From the NCBI GenBank assembly GCA_038093515.1, contig JBBPSI010000086.1:1-64000 (forward strand): a stretch of DNA of 64,000 nucleotides. The letters are read 5' to 3'. Made by a program: the position numbers and the translations under genes. The DNA comes from Butyriboletus loyo (Eukaryota; Basidiomycota; Agaricomycetes; Boletales; Boletaceae). Positions 9,994 through 23,100 of this stretch are shown piece by piece; positions within the stretch are counted from its first letter, which is position 1, and each line of letters opens with the position of its first letter. The notes beneath the pieces were generated by a model. The model had not been told where the DNA came from. It saw only the letters and a program-made list of their open reading frames with translations, and did not search any database.

Positions 9994-11803
9994 ATGCATC
10001 ACTGTCTCCTCATCCCGGAACTCGCGCTCTACATCATCCACTTTCTGGCGGATGACCGTCCTGCTTGGCATGATAGTCATTACCTCAGGAATTCTAAGGA
10101 CGTTGCTAAGCTTGCGCGGACGTGCAAAGCACTCGCAGAACCTGCTCTCGACGTCCTCTGGAAGACGCAACATTCACTTACCCCGCTCGTCATGTGCTTG
10201 TCCCCCGACCTTTGGGAACTAACCAAGAGAGGGAAGACTATCGTGAGTCGCGCTCCTTGCCCATATCCTCTGCTTCGCGTTGACAGTCACACTCGTTGCT
10301 TTGGATTCACACATGTAGTCTTTCAGGAGAGACCCCACGCCTCTGGACTGGTCCTCTGTCAGCAAATATGCTCACCGCATCCGGTCCATCTCTCAACCTG
10401 CGTCGTTTACCCTCCCTAGGCTCGACGATGCAGCGCTGGCTACCCTCGTTACACCCTCGGATTTCGGCGCCTTGTTTCCCTATCTCCGAGCCCTAGATTA
10501 CTCCGTCATTTCGGTCGCCGCACCGATGATACAATTGCTGACGAACCTCTTATCGACCGAGCAACACTTGGAATCAATGACAAGCTTAAGTGTCATATCT
10601 CCGAGGGCTTCGCAGCGACAGGCAGTGTACAATCTCTTCCAGGCTATACAAACCAAAGCAACGCGACTAGAAACTCTTAGAATCGAATCCTTCACTCCTG
10701 TGTCATCAAATCCATCCCTAACAGTGAACCTTCTTGAAGGGGAGTTAAGGTATTTGCGGAAGCTGGAATTGAGCTGGACGATTCGCATCTCCGCCGAGTG
10801 CTTGAGGTGTCTCGCCGGGATGGAGTACCTGGAGGAGATGAGTTTATGCGTGCGTCGCGATATCACCCTCAATTTCTTGATAAACGGCTGTTCTGCTGAA
10901 ATCGAAGGCCCGAGTAGAGTGACGCGCAAACGAACGTTTCCCTCCTTGAAGTCTCTCAAAGTGGTTGCATATTCGCTCGATCAATGTACAGCTCTTTTCT
11001 CACTCGTCACATCCCCTTTCCTTGATAACATCACCTTATCATATGACGTACAAGCTCCAAGTGCACTCATCGAGGAGTTTTTCCGCCAAGTACAGAAGAC
11101 GTGTCAGAATGCCGTCACGACGTCCAGGTCCACCGCTCTGTCCCCGGCTCGCACCATCTCTCTCACGCTCAAGCACAATCTTGGCCAGTTCTCGAGCGCC
11201 ACGTCTCCCTACCTCATCCACCCCTCCCAAACGCTCTCTCCCCTCCTCGCTCTCCGAAACCTCCGCATCCTCCGACTACTTCATCTCGGCACACTTGCTA
11301 TCGATGATGGGTTCTTGCGAGAGGCCGCGAATGCATGGGGTGCACATCTCCAAGAGCTCGAAGAGTGTGGGATACCGTGGGTGGGCGTAGAGGAGTCGAA
11401 GGACCTACCGGGATTTGTGGCAGCGACACTCGACGGCATTGGCGCATTCGTGAGGAAGTGTTCGCGGTTGCAAAGGCTGAGAGTGGCCTTTGATGGAGTG
11501 GACGTGCCGAGGCTAGAGGAGCGTCCTGACGAACACCAGGGGACCCAAGGTGAGCAGGAGAGGGAGCAAGAAGATGATACGTGCGCCGCTGCAACCAGAC
11601 GGCAACAGAGTGTTCCGTTTTCATCATCTGCACTCCAGGTTCTCAATGTCCGCGATTCTCCGATCGACGACCCAGAAGGCGTCGCCAAATTTTTGAAGCG
11701 CGTCGCTCCCGCACTGCGTGTGATTTGTGTGGAGGGGTCTTTGGACATGTGGAGGAAATGGAGAGAGGTGGAAGACCGGATGAAGTTGACCGGGACGTGT
11801 TAA
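9994..11803 (+). CDS. F-box-like / LRR-like protein 1
   Basis: Model: exon 1 9994-10242, intron 10243-10318 (GTGAGT...TGTAG), exon 2 10319-11803; 577 aa. The N-terminus (MHHCLLIPELALYIIHFL, then VAKLARTCKALAEPALDVLW at about aa 36-55) is the degenerate F-box pattern common in mushroom-forming fungi. The remainder is leucine-rich with repeated strand-helix units, as in F-box/LRR receptors of SCF ubiquitin ligases. The second exon begins SFRRDPTPLDWSSVSKYA, a segment often seen at this point in the expanded Agaricomycete family. An acidic Glu/Gln-rich insert lies near aa 485-505. Substrate unknown. A paralogue of similar layout lies at 20636-22217. Confidence 0.8.
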
Positions 11804-12950
11804 GGTATCCATCTGGTCGGTACTGTTTAGAAGATGGAGGCCCGACGTTGGTCGCGGCGACCTAGTTTACATGTATTGATATATTAAGTCATGGTACACT
11901 TGGCTAGTCCACCGTGCTCGATTGGGCAGTTTAGAGAATCACCGATACCATAGTATTGCCCAGTAACAATTCGATCTTCAGACCGATGTTGTTCGGACCC
12001 TGGAACGTCTCGAACGCACCCAGCTGAGGGTGTGTGATCCAAAGTCTGCGTTTACGCATCGTAAGAGTGAAGCATGTTACCGTCACGACCTTTCAAGATA
12101 GGATTGGTAGGAGATCTCAAAGTCCCGGGGTCCAAAGCCAATGAACTGATCATGAACGCCTTCCGGGAACTCCGTGTTCACGAGAAGATGCCAAAGTTTC
12201 TCAGCGCTCGTATCACTGACTTCACTCCGGACGCAAGACTTTGGTGGTCACTGTACGGGTTCGTAGATCTACATCCGTCGCGCAAATCGCACCACCACCC
12301 GACCGAGCTAGCAGTGCGCACAAATATCTTACCTCTTCCCAAGTATCATTGATCCCCTGTTCGGGGTCTTGTTTACACTGAGCGACCAGGCCAGTGGAAA
12401 GGATTGGCGTAATAGCGCCTGAACCAAACAGTTATCGGGAACCGTTTCTTGACTCACCACGATCAGAACTGCCTAAGTGTCGTAATGAAGGTGGTGTCGC
12501 TCAGGAGACGTAGCGGTGGATGAAGATGCCCTATGGTGGTTCCAATCGAGCGAGCCAGAAGAGGGCAGATAGCGATGCCTCGGTGGGAAGCACCTTCACG
12601 TTGTGGATCCCCTGAAAACTACTTTCATATCTAGTGATTACAAAAAAAGGATAGCGTAAGGTTGAGGCGTACATCATACATCGTAGATAGTGAGTGCACT
12701 TCATATTCCGCCCCCGCGTCGTCGGATGGGCTCGGGTGGCAAGGCCAACGATTCTTACGAGATTGGGGATCCTTTGTATTCTCAGACCCGTGAACGTGTC
12801 TTCTCGCGGACAGGGAGGGTTGATCCTTCACGATAAGAAGTGCTACTGCGGAAAGGCGAAAAGTGAGATGTAGGAGAGAAACAATTCTGTGCGAAGCATA
12901 CCTGTTGGCACGTGACCGGAGCTGGGAACTTCAACAAAACACCGTTCTGA
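11804..12950. other. Intergenic, no gene recognised
   Basis: The 3' flank of the F-box-type gene is followed by DNA with only short open frames. A 92-codon frame at 12074-12352 (plus) has no family resemblance and no partner exons, so it was not called. Confidence 0.45.
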
Positions 12951-12959
12951 GGGAACCTG

Positions 12960-14870
12960 GACACTCAAAATCACAGCATTGAACGTCCCCCGGACTCAGC
13001 AACTGTGAAAAGTGGAGAAAAAGACGGCGATGTAAGCGTCTGGAGCATCGCGTCGGGAAAGCACCTCGTTGGGCCCATGGCAGCGCATGTTGGTCAAGTG
13101 AGCGCATCAAATTTTCATCACGGCCCGGCGACCGCGTCCGAGGTATGGTGGCCAACACTAGATCTGATCAATCGTCCCGCATCTGAAACAGTCAGACAGG
13201 CGTAGAACGTCTTCTCGACGCCAAAAACCAACCCTCACGCGTTCGTTTGAGTGACGAACGAATCCAGGCTGCTTCAAAGATTGATATCTCTACGAGGTTA
13301 ACACTTGCAAAATGCCTGGGAGCATGACTCAATTCGCCACGCATGGCTATACTATGGTTACCAGAAGGTCTCAACAAATGAGATATGCGCCTCCGGGATG
13401 TGCTCAGCTGGGAATTCCCCCGTCACGAAACCTGACTACGAGTCATGTTCCATCACTTTTTTTCTTCTATGTTCTCGTAAGGGGAGGAGATGCCATTGTT
13501 CAGTCTGGAATCTGATAGACTCCAACTTCTTTGTTGACTCCATTCAGGGACTCATCGACACGTGGTGAGTGCTCGATGATCTCTACGGGCTAATCTGGTC
13601 GCCTCATTTTGAAACCAGAGGCCCGGTCGTAAGCACTTCTTACTATCCGAATGGAGTTCCGCTGAGACTTCAGATCCTTCACAGATGCGCGAGAGAACCC
13701 TCACCGAGACAATTGCATTGGGCAAGTTCCATGTATGTTATGAAATCAGCTCAATGTGCTTAACCCGTGCCCTCGTTCGATCGCGCATGGAAAAATGGGA
13801 CGATGCTCTGCACGACGCCGAAACGACGACTTTCATGTTTTCATTCTTCATTCAGACGTCTTAGTGTGTGTGATCCAAAGGCAATCAAGTTAAGACGTTC
13901 AACAGAGAAGTACGTTGTTCAGCGAGTGCCATTCTTCGTTGGGAAACTATGGACACGCGATGCAAGTTTTCGATCTCGCCATTTGTCACAGGCGCAGAGG
14001 TCGTAAGCTTTCTGTTACTCGTCAAGGTATGTACAGCTCTTTCACTACCATGGAAATGTACTGTTCCACGAAGGCTGTCCTCGTGTTCTTCGCTGGGCTG
14101 CGCCAGAATAGAAGGCCAGAGAAAGCTTGAACCGCGGACCATTGCATCATTTGATCTTGGTGGGCCGGACTGTTGCGGTAATACAATTGACGTCCTTTTC
14201 AAGCACACATACTTGTTCTTCTCGCAGAAGCTGCGATGGACGACAGCGACTATGATCAGGTCTTGCATCATGTTTCCGTTGAGAAGTGTATTGGTCTCGA
14301 GTGGCAGTTCTCAATGTTAATCGCACCATAACATCCGCACTCGGAAATGTCGAGATCAAGATGACAGAGGATTCACCTAGTCTGAACAATCTTGTCAGCC
14401 TGTGGCTGCAGTGCCTTCTCGATCCCACGTTTCCTGTTGGGGGTCTGACTGTGGACGATGGTGCCGGACCGCTCACCCCATTCGACGGGAATGGTAGGGA
14501 AGATGCCTCCAATGCTCTGTTCACCAACGCACTCCCTCCACCGTCATCATTCACCCCATCCCTCACCACTCGACAAGCCTACCAGAGCGTTACGGTTTCT
14601 CGCGTGTCTCGGACAGCTTTTCGGTGCGCTATTGTTCGTTCCTCATTCATACAATGGATGCAAGCATGTTGCATCTAATAATCCTATCGCCGTACAACTG
14701 CTCAAGGACTTTTCACCGCGCTATTTATCGGACCCTGGATATCTTGTAGCTGCCGTGCAGCCATTGAATTCATGTCTTGTTTCTGGATCTCTTACTCTTG
14801 CTATCCCGACATGTTCTCGTATTTTTCATTACTCTTTGTAACGTATATCATCCCGTTGTAATATCCCTTG
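12960..14870 (+). pseudogene. Decayed WD40/TPR-type gene (fragments)
   Basis: No continuous model can be built, but family-like pieces appear in order on the plus strand. At 13024-13080 the translation DGDVSVWSIASGKHLVGPM is a WD40 blade end. At about 13763-13825 TRALVRSRMEKWDDALHDAE, and at about 13925-13985 SSLGNYGHAMQVFDLAI, look like TPR helices. These sit in different frames, separated by stops. Some of the breaks could be unrecognised introns, so a degraded but partly spliced gene is not excluded. WD40-TPR proteins are abundant in Agaricomycetes. Confidence 0.4.
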
Positions 14871-15104
14871 TATCATGGCAGTCGTTATGTAATTGCAGTA
14901 GCTCGGCGGCCGGGTAGTGCCAAGATGATCACAGCCACTCGGAGAGGCTCAGCAATGAATTGACTGCGGCGCGGTCATTCGAGCTTCAATCACCAAATCC
15001 ACAGCAGCCAGGTCGTGCTAAGACTTACTGCGCTCCAGTAACGCCAACGACTCAAATCGCAGCCGGAAGGTGCGTAAGTTCCTTCAACTTTCTCTCTAGC
15101 CATC

Positions 15105-16917
15105 ATGCGCTCACTTCAACTGGAATCCGGTAACGCGGCACAGATTAATAATCCGTGGAGTTCGCGTTCGAACGACGAAGACTCGTTTCCGTCGACACTG
15201 ACAGCGAGAGACGGCCAACGTGGGGATACAGATTCCGTGTTTCGTGACGACTCCCTTGTTTCATCAGTGCTCACAGTTTGGCGGGACCGTGATATGATCC
15301 TTGACCCTGAGCCCCCACCTCATTCTGCCCAACCGACACACGCGCAGCCCCCAATGCAGGGCACAGACACGACTCAAACAGACTCACGCATGGCATCGCT
15401 GAAAGCCATCTTCCCTGATTTCGACGACACCGTCATGTTTGTAAATCCCACCCTTGTGTTTCTGTCCTGGATTGCTAAGCCATTCAATTCAGCCATTCCG
15501 TGCTCGAGTCGACGAATTATGATCACGACCGTGCGCTTGATGTGCTCCTTGGGATGAACGATCCTTCATTTATTCTGCCCGCCTTACCCCCGGCGCAATC
15601 ACCTCGTCAGTTCCAATCCGCACCCTCTGATGCCCAGGGTCTTTCACAAGAAGCGCTCGACGAGCAACTCGCAAGGAGGCTCGCCCTCGAGGAACAACAA
15701 GCTGCCACTCAAGCATGGCAACCACAGGATGTTGGGGGTCAAACAATCTATCAGACTTATCAGCCCCGACGGGGAGGGAGGAACAGCTGGGGTGATCAAC
15801 CCCAGGGTCAACCCCAAACCCAAGGTCAGGGCGGAAGGGACACCATGACAGAATTCCAGGAAGGATTCAATCGCATTGCTGAATGTACGTCTCTCGCCGC
15901 ATCATCCACCCGTTCATCAGTTGGCGACTCGATTCTATCTATTCACCTTCTCTTTCGCTCACATGTCTCCCTTCTGATCACTCCTTTGTAGCTGGGAAGA
16001 AGACCTTTTCATCCATCATGTCCAAAGTGAAAGCAAAGATGCAAGGATTCGAGCAAGGTCAGGGATGGATGGGATCCCAGGATCCCCCTCCCGAACAGCC
16101 CTCACGGCCGGCTCCATCATCGTACTCAGGCTACCCATCCTACGCATCAGATCAACAACAGGGCTCGGGACATGGCGCGTATACACAGCCCTACCAATCT
16201 ACACAGCCCGCGAACCCGCAAAGACAGACGAGTCAATCACAGCCAGCTCATCCGAGCACGTACCAGTCATCTCCCCCGCGTTCAGGGGTGTTGCGTTCCG
16301 CAGCCACAGAGCCTGCCCAGTCCGCGAACACGCAGCAGTCTTCGTATTATGATCCCAACACACAGGGATACGATCTCTACGGCGATGATGAGGGGATTCA
16401 GATCATCGACAAGACTACTCCCTCCGCTGCTGCATTAGCTACCACGCAGAGGCCCGCGACACCACCGGACGTTGGTAGCCCGGCTACCCCACCGCCTCCG
16501 TCAGACACGAGTTCCCCGCCATCATATGCCTCGCCCGTGTCGCCCCCACTAAATTCGTTGCCGACTTCAATCAGTCCTCCCGTCCGATCGCTCTCCCCGG
16601 CGATCGCCGGTGCAAAGGGTACTACACCTGGTGCACCAGGAGGTGTCGATTTCAGTGCGTATTCTTTTTCTGCCCCCGACTCACCAGGCCTCACTAATCG
16701 CACTCTCCACTCCCATGCCGCATTCACAGGTAAGCTTGGTTTGTTGCCGAAACGGCCGATATCGCTCGTACGGCCACAGTCCCCACCTGGCACCGGTGCG
16801 AGTGCCAGTCTCAGTGCGCCGCGCGTGGCTGCCGCGCATTCGGAGAGTACGACCACCGATTCGACGGACAGAGAAGAATCCGAGTTTGTCGAGAATCCGT
16901 TCGAGGACGCGAAGTGA
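15105..16917 (+). CDS. CUE-domain ubiquitin-binding protein (Cue5-like)
   Basis: Model: exons 15105-15436, 15493-15884, 15992-16917; 549 aa. The first intron splits the CUE domain. Joined, it reads MASLKAIFPDFDDTVIHSVL (about aa 96-115) and continues to ALDVLLGMND; it contains the conserved Phe-Pro and the Leu-Leu pair that contact ubiquitin. A Gln-rich segment and a helical stretch (SGKKTFSSIMSKVKAKMQGF) follow, and the C-terminal half is a Pro/Ser/Thr-rich disordered tail. Yeast Cue5 links ubiquitinated cargo to Atg8 in selective autophagy; a similar adaptor role is inferred, though no clear Atg8-interacting motif was identified. Phases agree across all three exons. Confidence 0.85.
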
Positions 16918-17413
16918 ACGAAGACCTGTGTCCATTTTGGATTCGGAATTTTACAGATGTTTTCTTTCCATCTCTCTCTCTCTTTCCTCATCTCTGTGTC
17001 AATGACACGTGAACAGGTGTGCGACTAGTCCTTTAGGCTTATATAGACACCAGACCGTGGTTCGTTACATGTACCATGAAGGATATTGTACGGCGTTGTC
17101 AAAAATCCCATATAACCATGTTTCGAACGCCAGTTTTGAAAGGAACTCCGATGGCGCTTTCCTCTTAGCCCAATATCTTGGTCTACTTAGAGGAGAGTTC
17201 AGAGTTAACGCGAAGGCCCCGTTTTTGCTTTTGCGTGTAGTTTAAGTTCCTCAGCTCCCCTAACAGCTCATGTCATAGTCTCCACGTTGCTCGGAGTGCT
17301 CTGGAACGACAGCTAGGGACAATCATGTCCTGGCGAGCGTTTTTGATCTGAACACACGATTCTTTACATAACATATCTACACTTCGTGCTGCCCATTCAG
17401 CGCAGCTCACCCC
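16918..17413. other. Convergent 3' intergenic region
   Basis: The CUE gene and tsr1 end towards each other across these 496 bp. A TCTCTCTC tract lies just downstream of the CUE stop. No other gene is seen. Confidence 0.5.
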
Positions 17414-20240
17414 TCAGTCTTGCATCATCACATCCACATCCCCACTCACATCCGTTCCCGAACCGCTCTCCTTTCCCTCCACCGGCGCCCGCGACAACTC
17501 ACTCCAGTGCGGATACACCCGCTTATACAATGCCATACACATCGTATCCATCTGCGTCACCGGCCCATCGAAATACGCCTTGAAATACCCGTGCGTCCCA
17601 AGGGACTCCCGAATGTGTCCCACACGTCCGTGCTTTGTGTGCAGCTGCACGGGTTTGAAATGTGCCACGTCGTCGGCGTCGAAGAACATATACCGCACCG
17701 TGGCGGTCTTTCGGTGTACCCGGAAAGGGTGGCCGGAGAGGACGATGCGTTTCGCGATGATACGTGTCGTATCGGGGTTGAGGAAGGTGCCCATGGCGAC
17801 AAGTCGAGGTGCTGTACGGGGCACCCGTGACGTGTAAGGAAAAAAGGATTGGTGTCAAACATTAAAATATCACCCACCTTGTGCATTTTCCGACTCTCGC
17901 AAGAGCGTACAGGACTGTTTGCCGAACGCCACAGGTCCATATATGCTTGCTACGACCGTCGTACCGTGCCACAGGAAACGCTCAAACTTGTGCACGTTGT
18001 TGGGGCCTTTCCCACCTCCCCGAGTGTGTTGACTGTAGATGGGATTGACGCGCAGACGACGGGGTCCATAGCAGAGGATCAAAGGATCCTGAAATGACGG
18101 ATGTTAGAATGTGGTGAACAGTGTGGCAGGCAGGAGAGTACCTTCGATCTGACGGATCCTGAGTACTCCGTATTACGTTGTACAGTGAAATGTAGGACCG
18201 TTTTCTTATGCTCGTGTTTCAAGAGACCATAGAGGATGATCGGCGCAGGGCTTGAAGCACTAGCCTCTTGCGGAACTCCTTCCAAGTACACCGTCACTCT
18301 CGTTCCGGGCTATGGCATGTTAAGTACGGAGATGTGAAGGCGAGTGGAAAAGACATACCTCTACACCTTCGGTCTCTGCTACCCGGGATACGTCCCTCTC
18401 AGTCCGCTTGAATTCTTCGAATTCGAATATTCTCGCGTATTCCTGGGGTAAATTCTCGTACGCATCCCATGGACTTGTCCGAAGCGAACGTAGGCCACGG
18501 TACCGTGCAAATCGCGTACGCGCAGGGACATCACGAGGAGTGTCGATTTCGTCAGGGAACTCCTGGGCATCGCGTTCTTCTTGAGCACGATCCCGCCAGT
18601 CCTGGAGTCTGAACAGAAAGCATGGATGAGTAAATATCAACACATGGATAAAACATGTCTGACTGTCTCTCTTCTTCCTCGACGTCGAGATCCCGGAACG
18701 CGACTACACTCTTCTTCTCACTCTCCAGCTCCGCCGCCTCATCAATGGGTACCATTTCCTCCTCTTCCGCGCTTGCATCGGCTTCGTGATCACTTCCTCT
18801 TTCCTCGTCGCCATTCTCATCATCGGTCTCATCGACAATCCAGGCAGCTTGGTATTCGCTCATCCCTCTTGGTATGCACTTAATTCGCTTGGGCGTGGTG
18901 CCCTTTTTCGCATCGGGTACTTCGACGTCTTCCATTCCCTCATCTCGCGTTACTTCCCCAGCCATCTCCTCTTCAGTAGGCCACGTCTGCTCATTAGCCA
19001 TATCATCCGGAATGTTTGTTGAGATTATTGAATCAGCCTTGGAGGGTACACGTTCCGAAAGAACCTGAGACTCAATCTCCATCGCGGCTACCTTGTGGGA
19101 TTTTAATCGTGTCATGGGAGCGGACATGATCTACCAAGCGTGAATCATCAACCGATCATGACGATCGAACGGATGGGAGCGCGCACTTTGATCACTTGAT
19201 AATCTCCAAAGTTGGGTAGATGCACGAGTCTATTGGCACTCAGACGACTGCCCCGGACAATACCCGTCACCTTGAAGGTTCCATCCTCCCACTCCACGCT
19301 TTCCCCCACGATCCATGTTCTTCCTGATCGCCATCGCACTTCATCAGGCCGTCCCTCTGACAGGGAACGCAAAGCGCTCAGCGAGTCGGAAGGCAAAGAT
19401 AAATCGTATACTCGTCCTTGCGAAGGATCGAAATATTGCATGAAGGAGAGCAGAGATTTCAGGATAGCAGTGTGCGACTTTTGATCGAGTGAAGATGTAG
19501 ATGGGTCGGGCGGGATCGCAGACACGACGGTCGGGAGGCCTTGGGCTTGCAACGTACGAAGAAGGGTGTCACCTGCTTCAGGGACCTCTACAGTCGGACT
19601 GAGCAGGAATAGGACGTAGTCGGCAGCCTTTGCAGCGTCGAGCGCTTCCCAGTGTTGACCGTATCGGACAGGGATGAATTGAAGGGACGTCTTGAAGCGA
19701 TGTACCCTAGTAAAAAGAAGGATAGGTAAATGATAAGTAGTGCAGCCGAGGACGTACTTCAGCTTCCATGTCGGTGAATTCTCATCGATTCCATCTACAT
19801 CTTCTATGACAGATGTTGCGAGCGCACGGACAGTATCAATTGTACGGATGTCTTCACACAGGGGAATGACCGCGACGATGCGAGGAGCACCGTCCACGCC
19901 ATTGAATATACGAGTAGAAGCGATGAGGGAGGCACGCTTTGCGGTCTGCGCTTGCTTTTGGGTGTTACGCCTGTTCAGGCGAGCCTGCGCCGCGGTGCTC
20001 ACAGCAGGTGATTTGGGGGAGGGACGCTGAGTACGTCCTGAAGAAGGATGTGAGTCGCCGACAGTGCGGATACGATAAACTCACCTTTGGCAAGTTCTTT
20101 AAGAGATGATTTCGTGGCATGCTTTGATTTGAATGGTTTGTTTTGCTGCAGGACTTGGATTGGAGAGATTAGGGCTCGATGATATGATCTTTGCTTACCT
20201 GCTTGAGCGTCGGGCGATGGTGGTGTACGGTTTCGACCAT
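17414..20240 (-). CDS. Ribosome biogenesis protein Tsr1
   Basis: Nine exons: 20240-20199, 20145-20086, 20026-19758, 19706-19187, 19130-18664, 18608-18359, 18309-18142, 18088-17878, 17811-17414; 794 aa, about the usual length. The start [14 protein letters not shown] followed by [15 protein letters not shown] is diagnostic of Tsr1. Next come the inactive GTPase-like domain ([17 protein letters not shown]), the AARP2CN region ([14 protein letters not shown]), an acidic linker, and the C-terminal domain with [31 protein letters not shown] and [20 protein letters not shown]. Tsr1 is a Bms1-related factor needed for 20S pre-rRNA maturation in late 40S particles. All phases agree. The donor of exon 5 is uncertain (18664 or 18655, both in frame). 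Confidence 0.95.
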
Positions 20241-20635
20241 GATAGCGGCCTCAGCACCGCGGTTCAGTGATATCCGTGGACTAAATACACCAAATAGTTG
20301 GCAGTACGATGAATAGTGATAGTCCAAGATCTAGAGTTTGAAGATAATTTTTGGCAGCGTGTGAAAACTGATTCAGAAGCTCATCGAGCAAGCCAACTAG
20401 TACTCGTCTTGGAGTCCCAGTCGTTCCAGACTATGGACAAGACCTACAAGACGCACCACAAAACGAGCCTCGATATAATGTGCAAATGGCTTACGCCATG
20501 CAGGTTGCTCGTAACCTTGTGAATGTATCACACGAGCATCCACCACCAACATTTAGGTAAGACATAGGTTTTTTCGTTCCCAGACAATCCCTACTCTCAC
20601 TCTAGGCCTTGTACTTTCCGAGGCTCCACGCAAAG
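20241..20635. promoter_or_regulatory. Divergent promoter region, tsr1 / F-box 2
   Basis: The start codons of tsr1 (minus) and the second F-box-type gene (plus) are 395 bp apart, so both promoters must lie here. No TATA box is obvious on either side. Confidence 0.5.
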
Positions 20636-22217
20636 ATGCATCATGCCCTACTTATATCGGAGATCTCCCGAGAAATATGCGGAGTGCTGGACCAGTCATC
20701 TCTCCCCGCAGTAGCGCGAACTTGTTGCGCACTCCATGACCCAGCTCTAGACGAGTTATGGAGGGATCTATACAGCATTTATCCCTTTATGCATCTCTTG
20801 ACCCAGGCTAGGCTTGGGGAGAGTCAACAGGTACGTCTAAATCCATTGCCCTTTGTTTACACCAATTTACACTCTGCGCTCCCTGTAGACTTCTGTTCAG
20901 TGTCTAACTTCGCAGCAGTGGATCACCTTGCGCAAATACTCGGCACGCACCCGATCGCTCTACATGTGCATGATCGACGATGCACCCTATTTCGACCAAT
21001 TCTTATGTCTCTCCAACCCTCCCGGTCCCGATTCCTTTTTCCCAAACTTGCGAACCATTGCATGGTATCCCGACAATCACCTGGCAATGCTTCCCTTTCT
21101 CCGCCTCCTATGTGGACCCGCATTAACCTCGCTTTCTGCTGAGTTCGCAACTGACCCAGCCAGTCTCGCAATGGTGGCAGCTTTAGGAATCATTTGTCCC
21201 AACATCACAGACATATCGATTTCCGCGTCAAGCGAAACACTTAGCGACGATATGACGAATGCTCTATCAACATCAATTTGTCACTGGAAAGACCTCAAAC
21301 ACGTTTCATGTGACGACCTCACAATTTCAGCAGTGGAACACCTTAGTCTAGCGAGGAACTTGGAGTCATTGACGGCGTACGCCTCGGGGCGCATGTCATC
21401 GTTCTCTCAAACCCTCAGTGTGCGAGAATTGACTTTCCCCTGCCTCCAACACCTTCACTTATACACGGGACTATTGTCGACGACAACTGCTTGTTTCAGG
21501 AATCTCCGCCTAACATTGAAGGAACTCAGGCTTGATCTGTTCGATGCAGAAGATGTGTTTTCTGCCTCATCTTGTTTGCGGGACTTGTTCGCAGCACTCG
21601 CAGAGGCTTGTTCGCATGCTTGCCTCACTAGGCTCTATCTCTGCGTTATTCATCCACACTTCCCGTCCCCAGTTTCGGTGGCAACGATACGCGACATTAG
21701 ACCTCTCTTCAGTTTCACTAACCTCCGGGTTGTTTCCTTTGAGGGACTCTCCACATTCGCATTTGACGACGACGATATTGCAGTGATTGCGTCTGCTTGG
21801 CCATGCATCGAAGAGCTCGCGCTTTCGACGTACGTCGATCACCCCGTCGCGTCCCTTCCAACCTTCCAATCACTCCTCCGGCTGACCCGCTCTTGCCCAA
21901 AACTAATGGCGCTCTCGCTCGTCGTCGACACGACCAAATTGGTAACACCATCCCTTTGCGTGGTTGGGTGTGACACACGCTCAGACATTCTACACGAACT
22001 TTGCCTCGGAAATTCTCCTATCAGTTCGCCCATCGCCGTCGCTCACGTGTTGCGCAGTCTCTATCCTGCATTGAAACAAGTTGATTTGAGTGTATGGAAC
22101 AAGGAGCCCCTGAATCGTCTTCCTCGGCGAGGTCGGTACGAGGCGCGCTGGGGAACTGTGAACATTGAGCTTCAAACTTTGAGGGAGAAAACCACGACAC
22201 CAGTAAGTCTTGACTAA
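20636..22217 (+). CDS. F-box-like / LRR-like protein 2
   Basis: Model: exon 1 20636-20830, intron to 20918 (GTACGT; acceptor after GCAGCAG, or 3 nt earlier), exon 2 20919-22217; 497 aa. The start MHHALLISEISREICGVL and PAVARTCCALHDPALDELW (about aa 22-40) follow the same degenerate F-box pattern as the gene at 9994. The rest is leucine-rich (for example LTSLSAEF, LRLTLKELRLDLF, LRVVSFEGLSTF), consistent with LRR-like solenoid repeats. It is probably a substrate receptor of an SCF ubiquitin ligase; the target is unknown. The two genes share layout and exon 1 wording but are diverged paralogues, about 10 kb apart on the same strand. Confidence 0.8.
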
Positions 22218-23100
22218 TTTACACCATGTTGCCACTGTCCTGATGCCGAAGTAGTGCCGGCCCTTGAATCGTGGTACAGACCAGTAACTTAGACAGCAAC
22301 GGCCGTTCTTTTACCCTAATATAGTACACCATTCATCTGTAGGTCTTCTCATAGTGTGGGATCGCTGAGACCGCGTTCAAGTTCCGACGTTGTAACAATA
22401 GGATCATTCGTCATTCATCTCCGTACACTTTTTTTGGACCCAGGAGGGGGTGTATCTTCTATTCCCCCGAGTCCGCCAGAGTCATGCGTCGATGACACTC
22501 TTCGAGCTTGGACATTATTTTTCTTTGACAGTGTAACGTGTTGATTGGCTTCATAGATATGGCAAGCGAGTCCGAGTTGATACAGTCATCTACCTCACTT
22601 CCTTGACACCAGGCTAGAGCCCCGGGGTCATCGAAGAAATCTCTTTTGTGCATAGACACTCTAGAGTCCATCGTGTGTCGGTTGCATGCCGTACAAAAAG
22701 AGGTCACCAAGCTATCGAGTGACCTACGGTACTGTTAAGGGTTGAATTCACGGTACCTACACTCTGTAGTGCGTGGGCGAGCGAGATTTGTCGGAGACAC
22801 GAGGAATCGCTGATCGTCTCAAAAGCCCAACTTCGACGCAAGCCCGGCCCATATCAAGGACGCCCTGTAGTTGATATCCAAACTCGTGTGCATATTTGCC
22901 CCCTCAGGCTAAGCTGGCATGTCGAGTCAATGTTTTATGCACAGTACGACCGGACAGGAAATAAACGAATTGCGACCCTATGAGTTTTCAGACGTGCAAA
23001 CTAAACCTCGGGCTTTGACTTGTACGAAAGACTGAAATCTGGCAGTGGGTTGAACGACAGAATACATTACGGTGGTAGGAAAGCATACACTGGGTGTGCT
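22218..23100. other. Convergent intergenic region
   Basis: These 883 bp separate the ends of F-box 2 and the Vps3844-type gene. Only short open frames without resemblance are present. Confidence 0.5.

Noticed and set aside
19148..19190. Stop after IRSIVMIG as the end of a separate gene
   Set aside because: A GTGCGC donor and TAG acceptor remove it and restore the normal Tsr1 sequence into the next exon.
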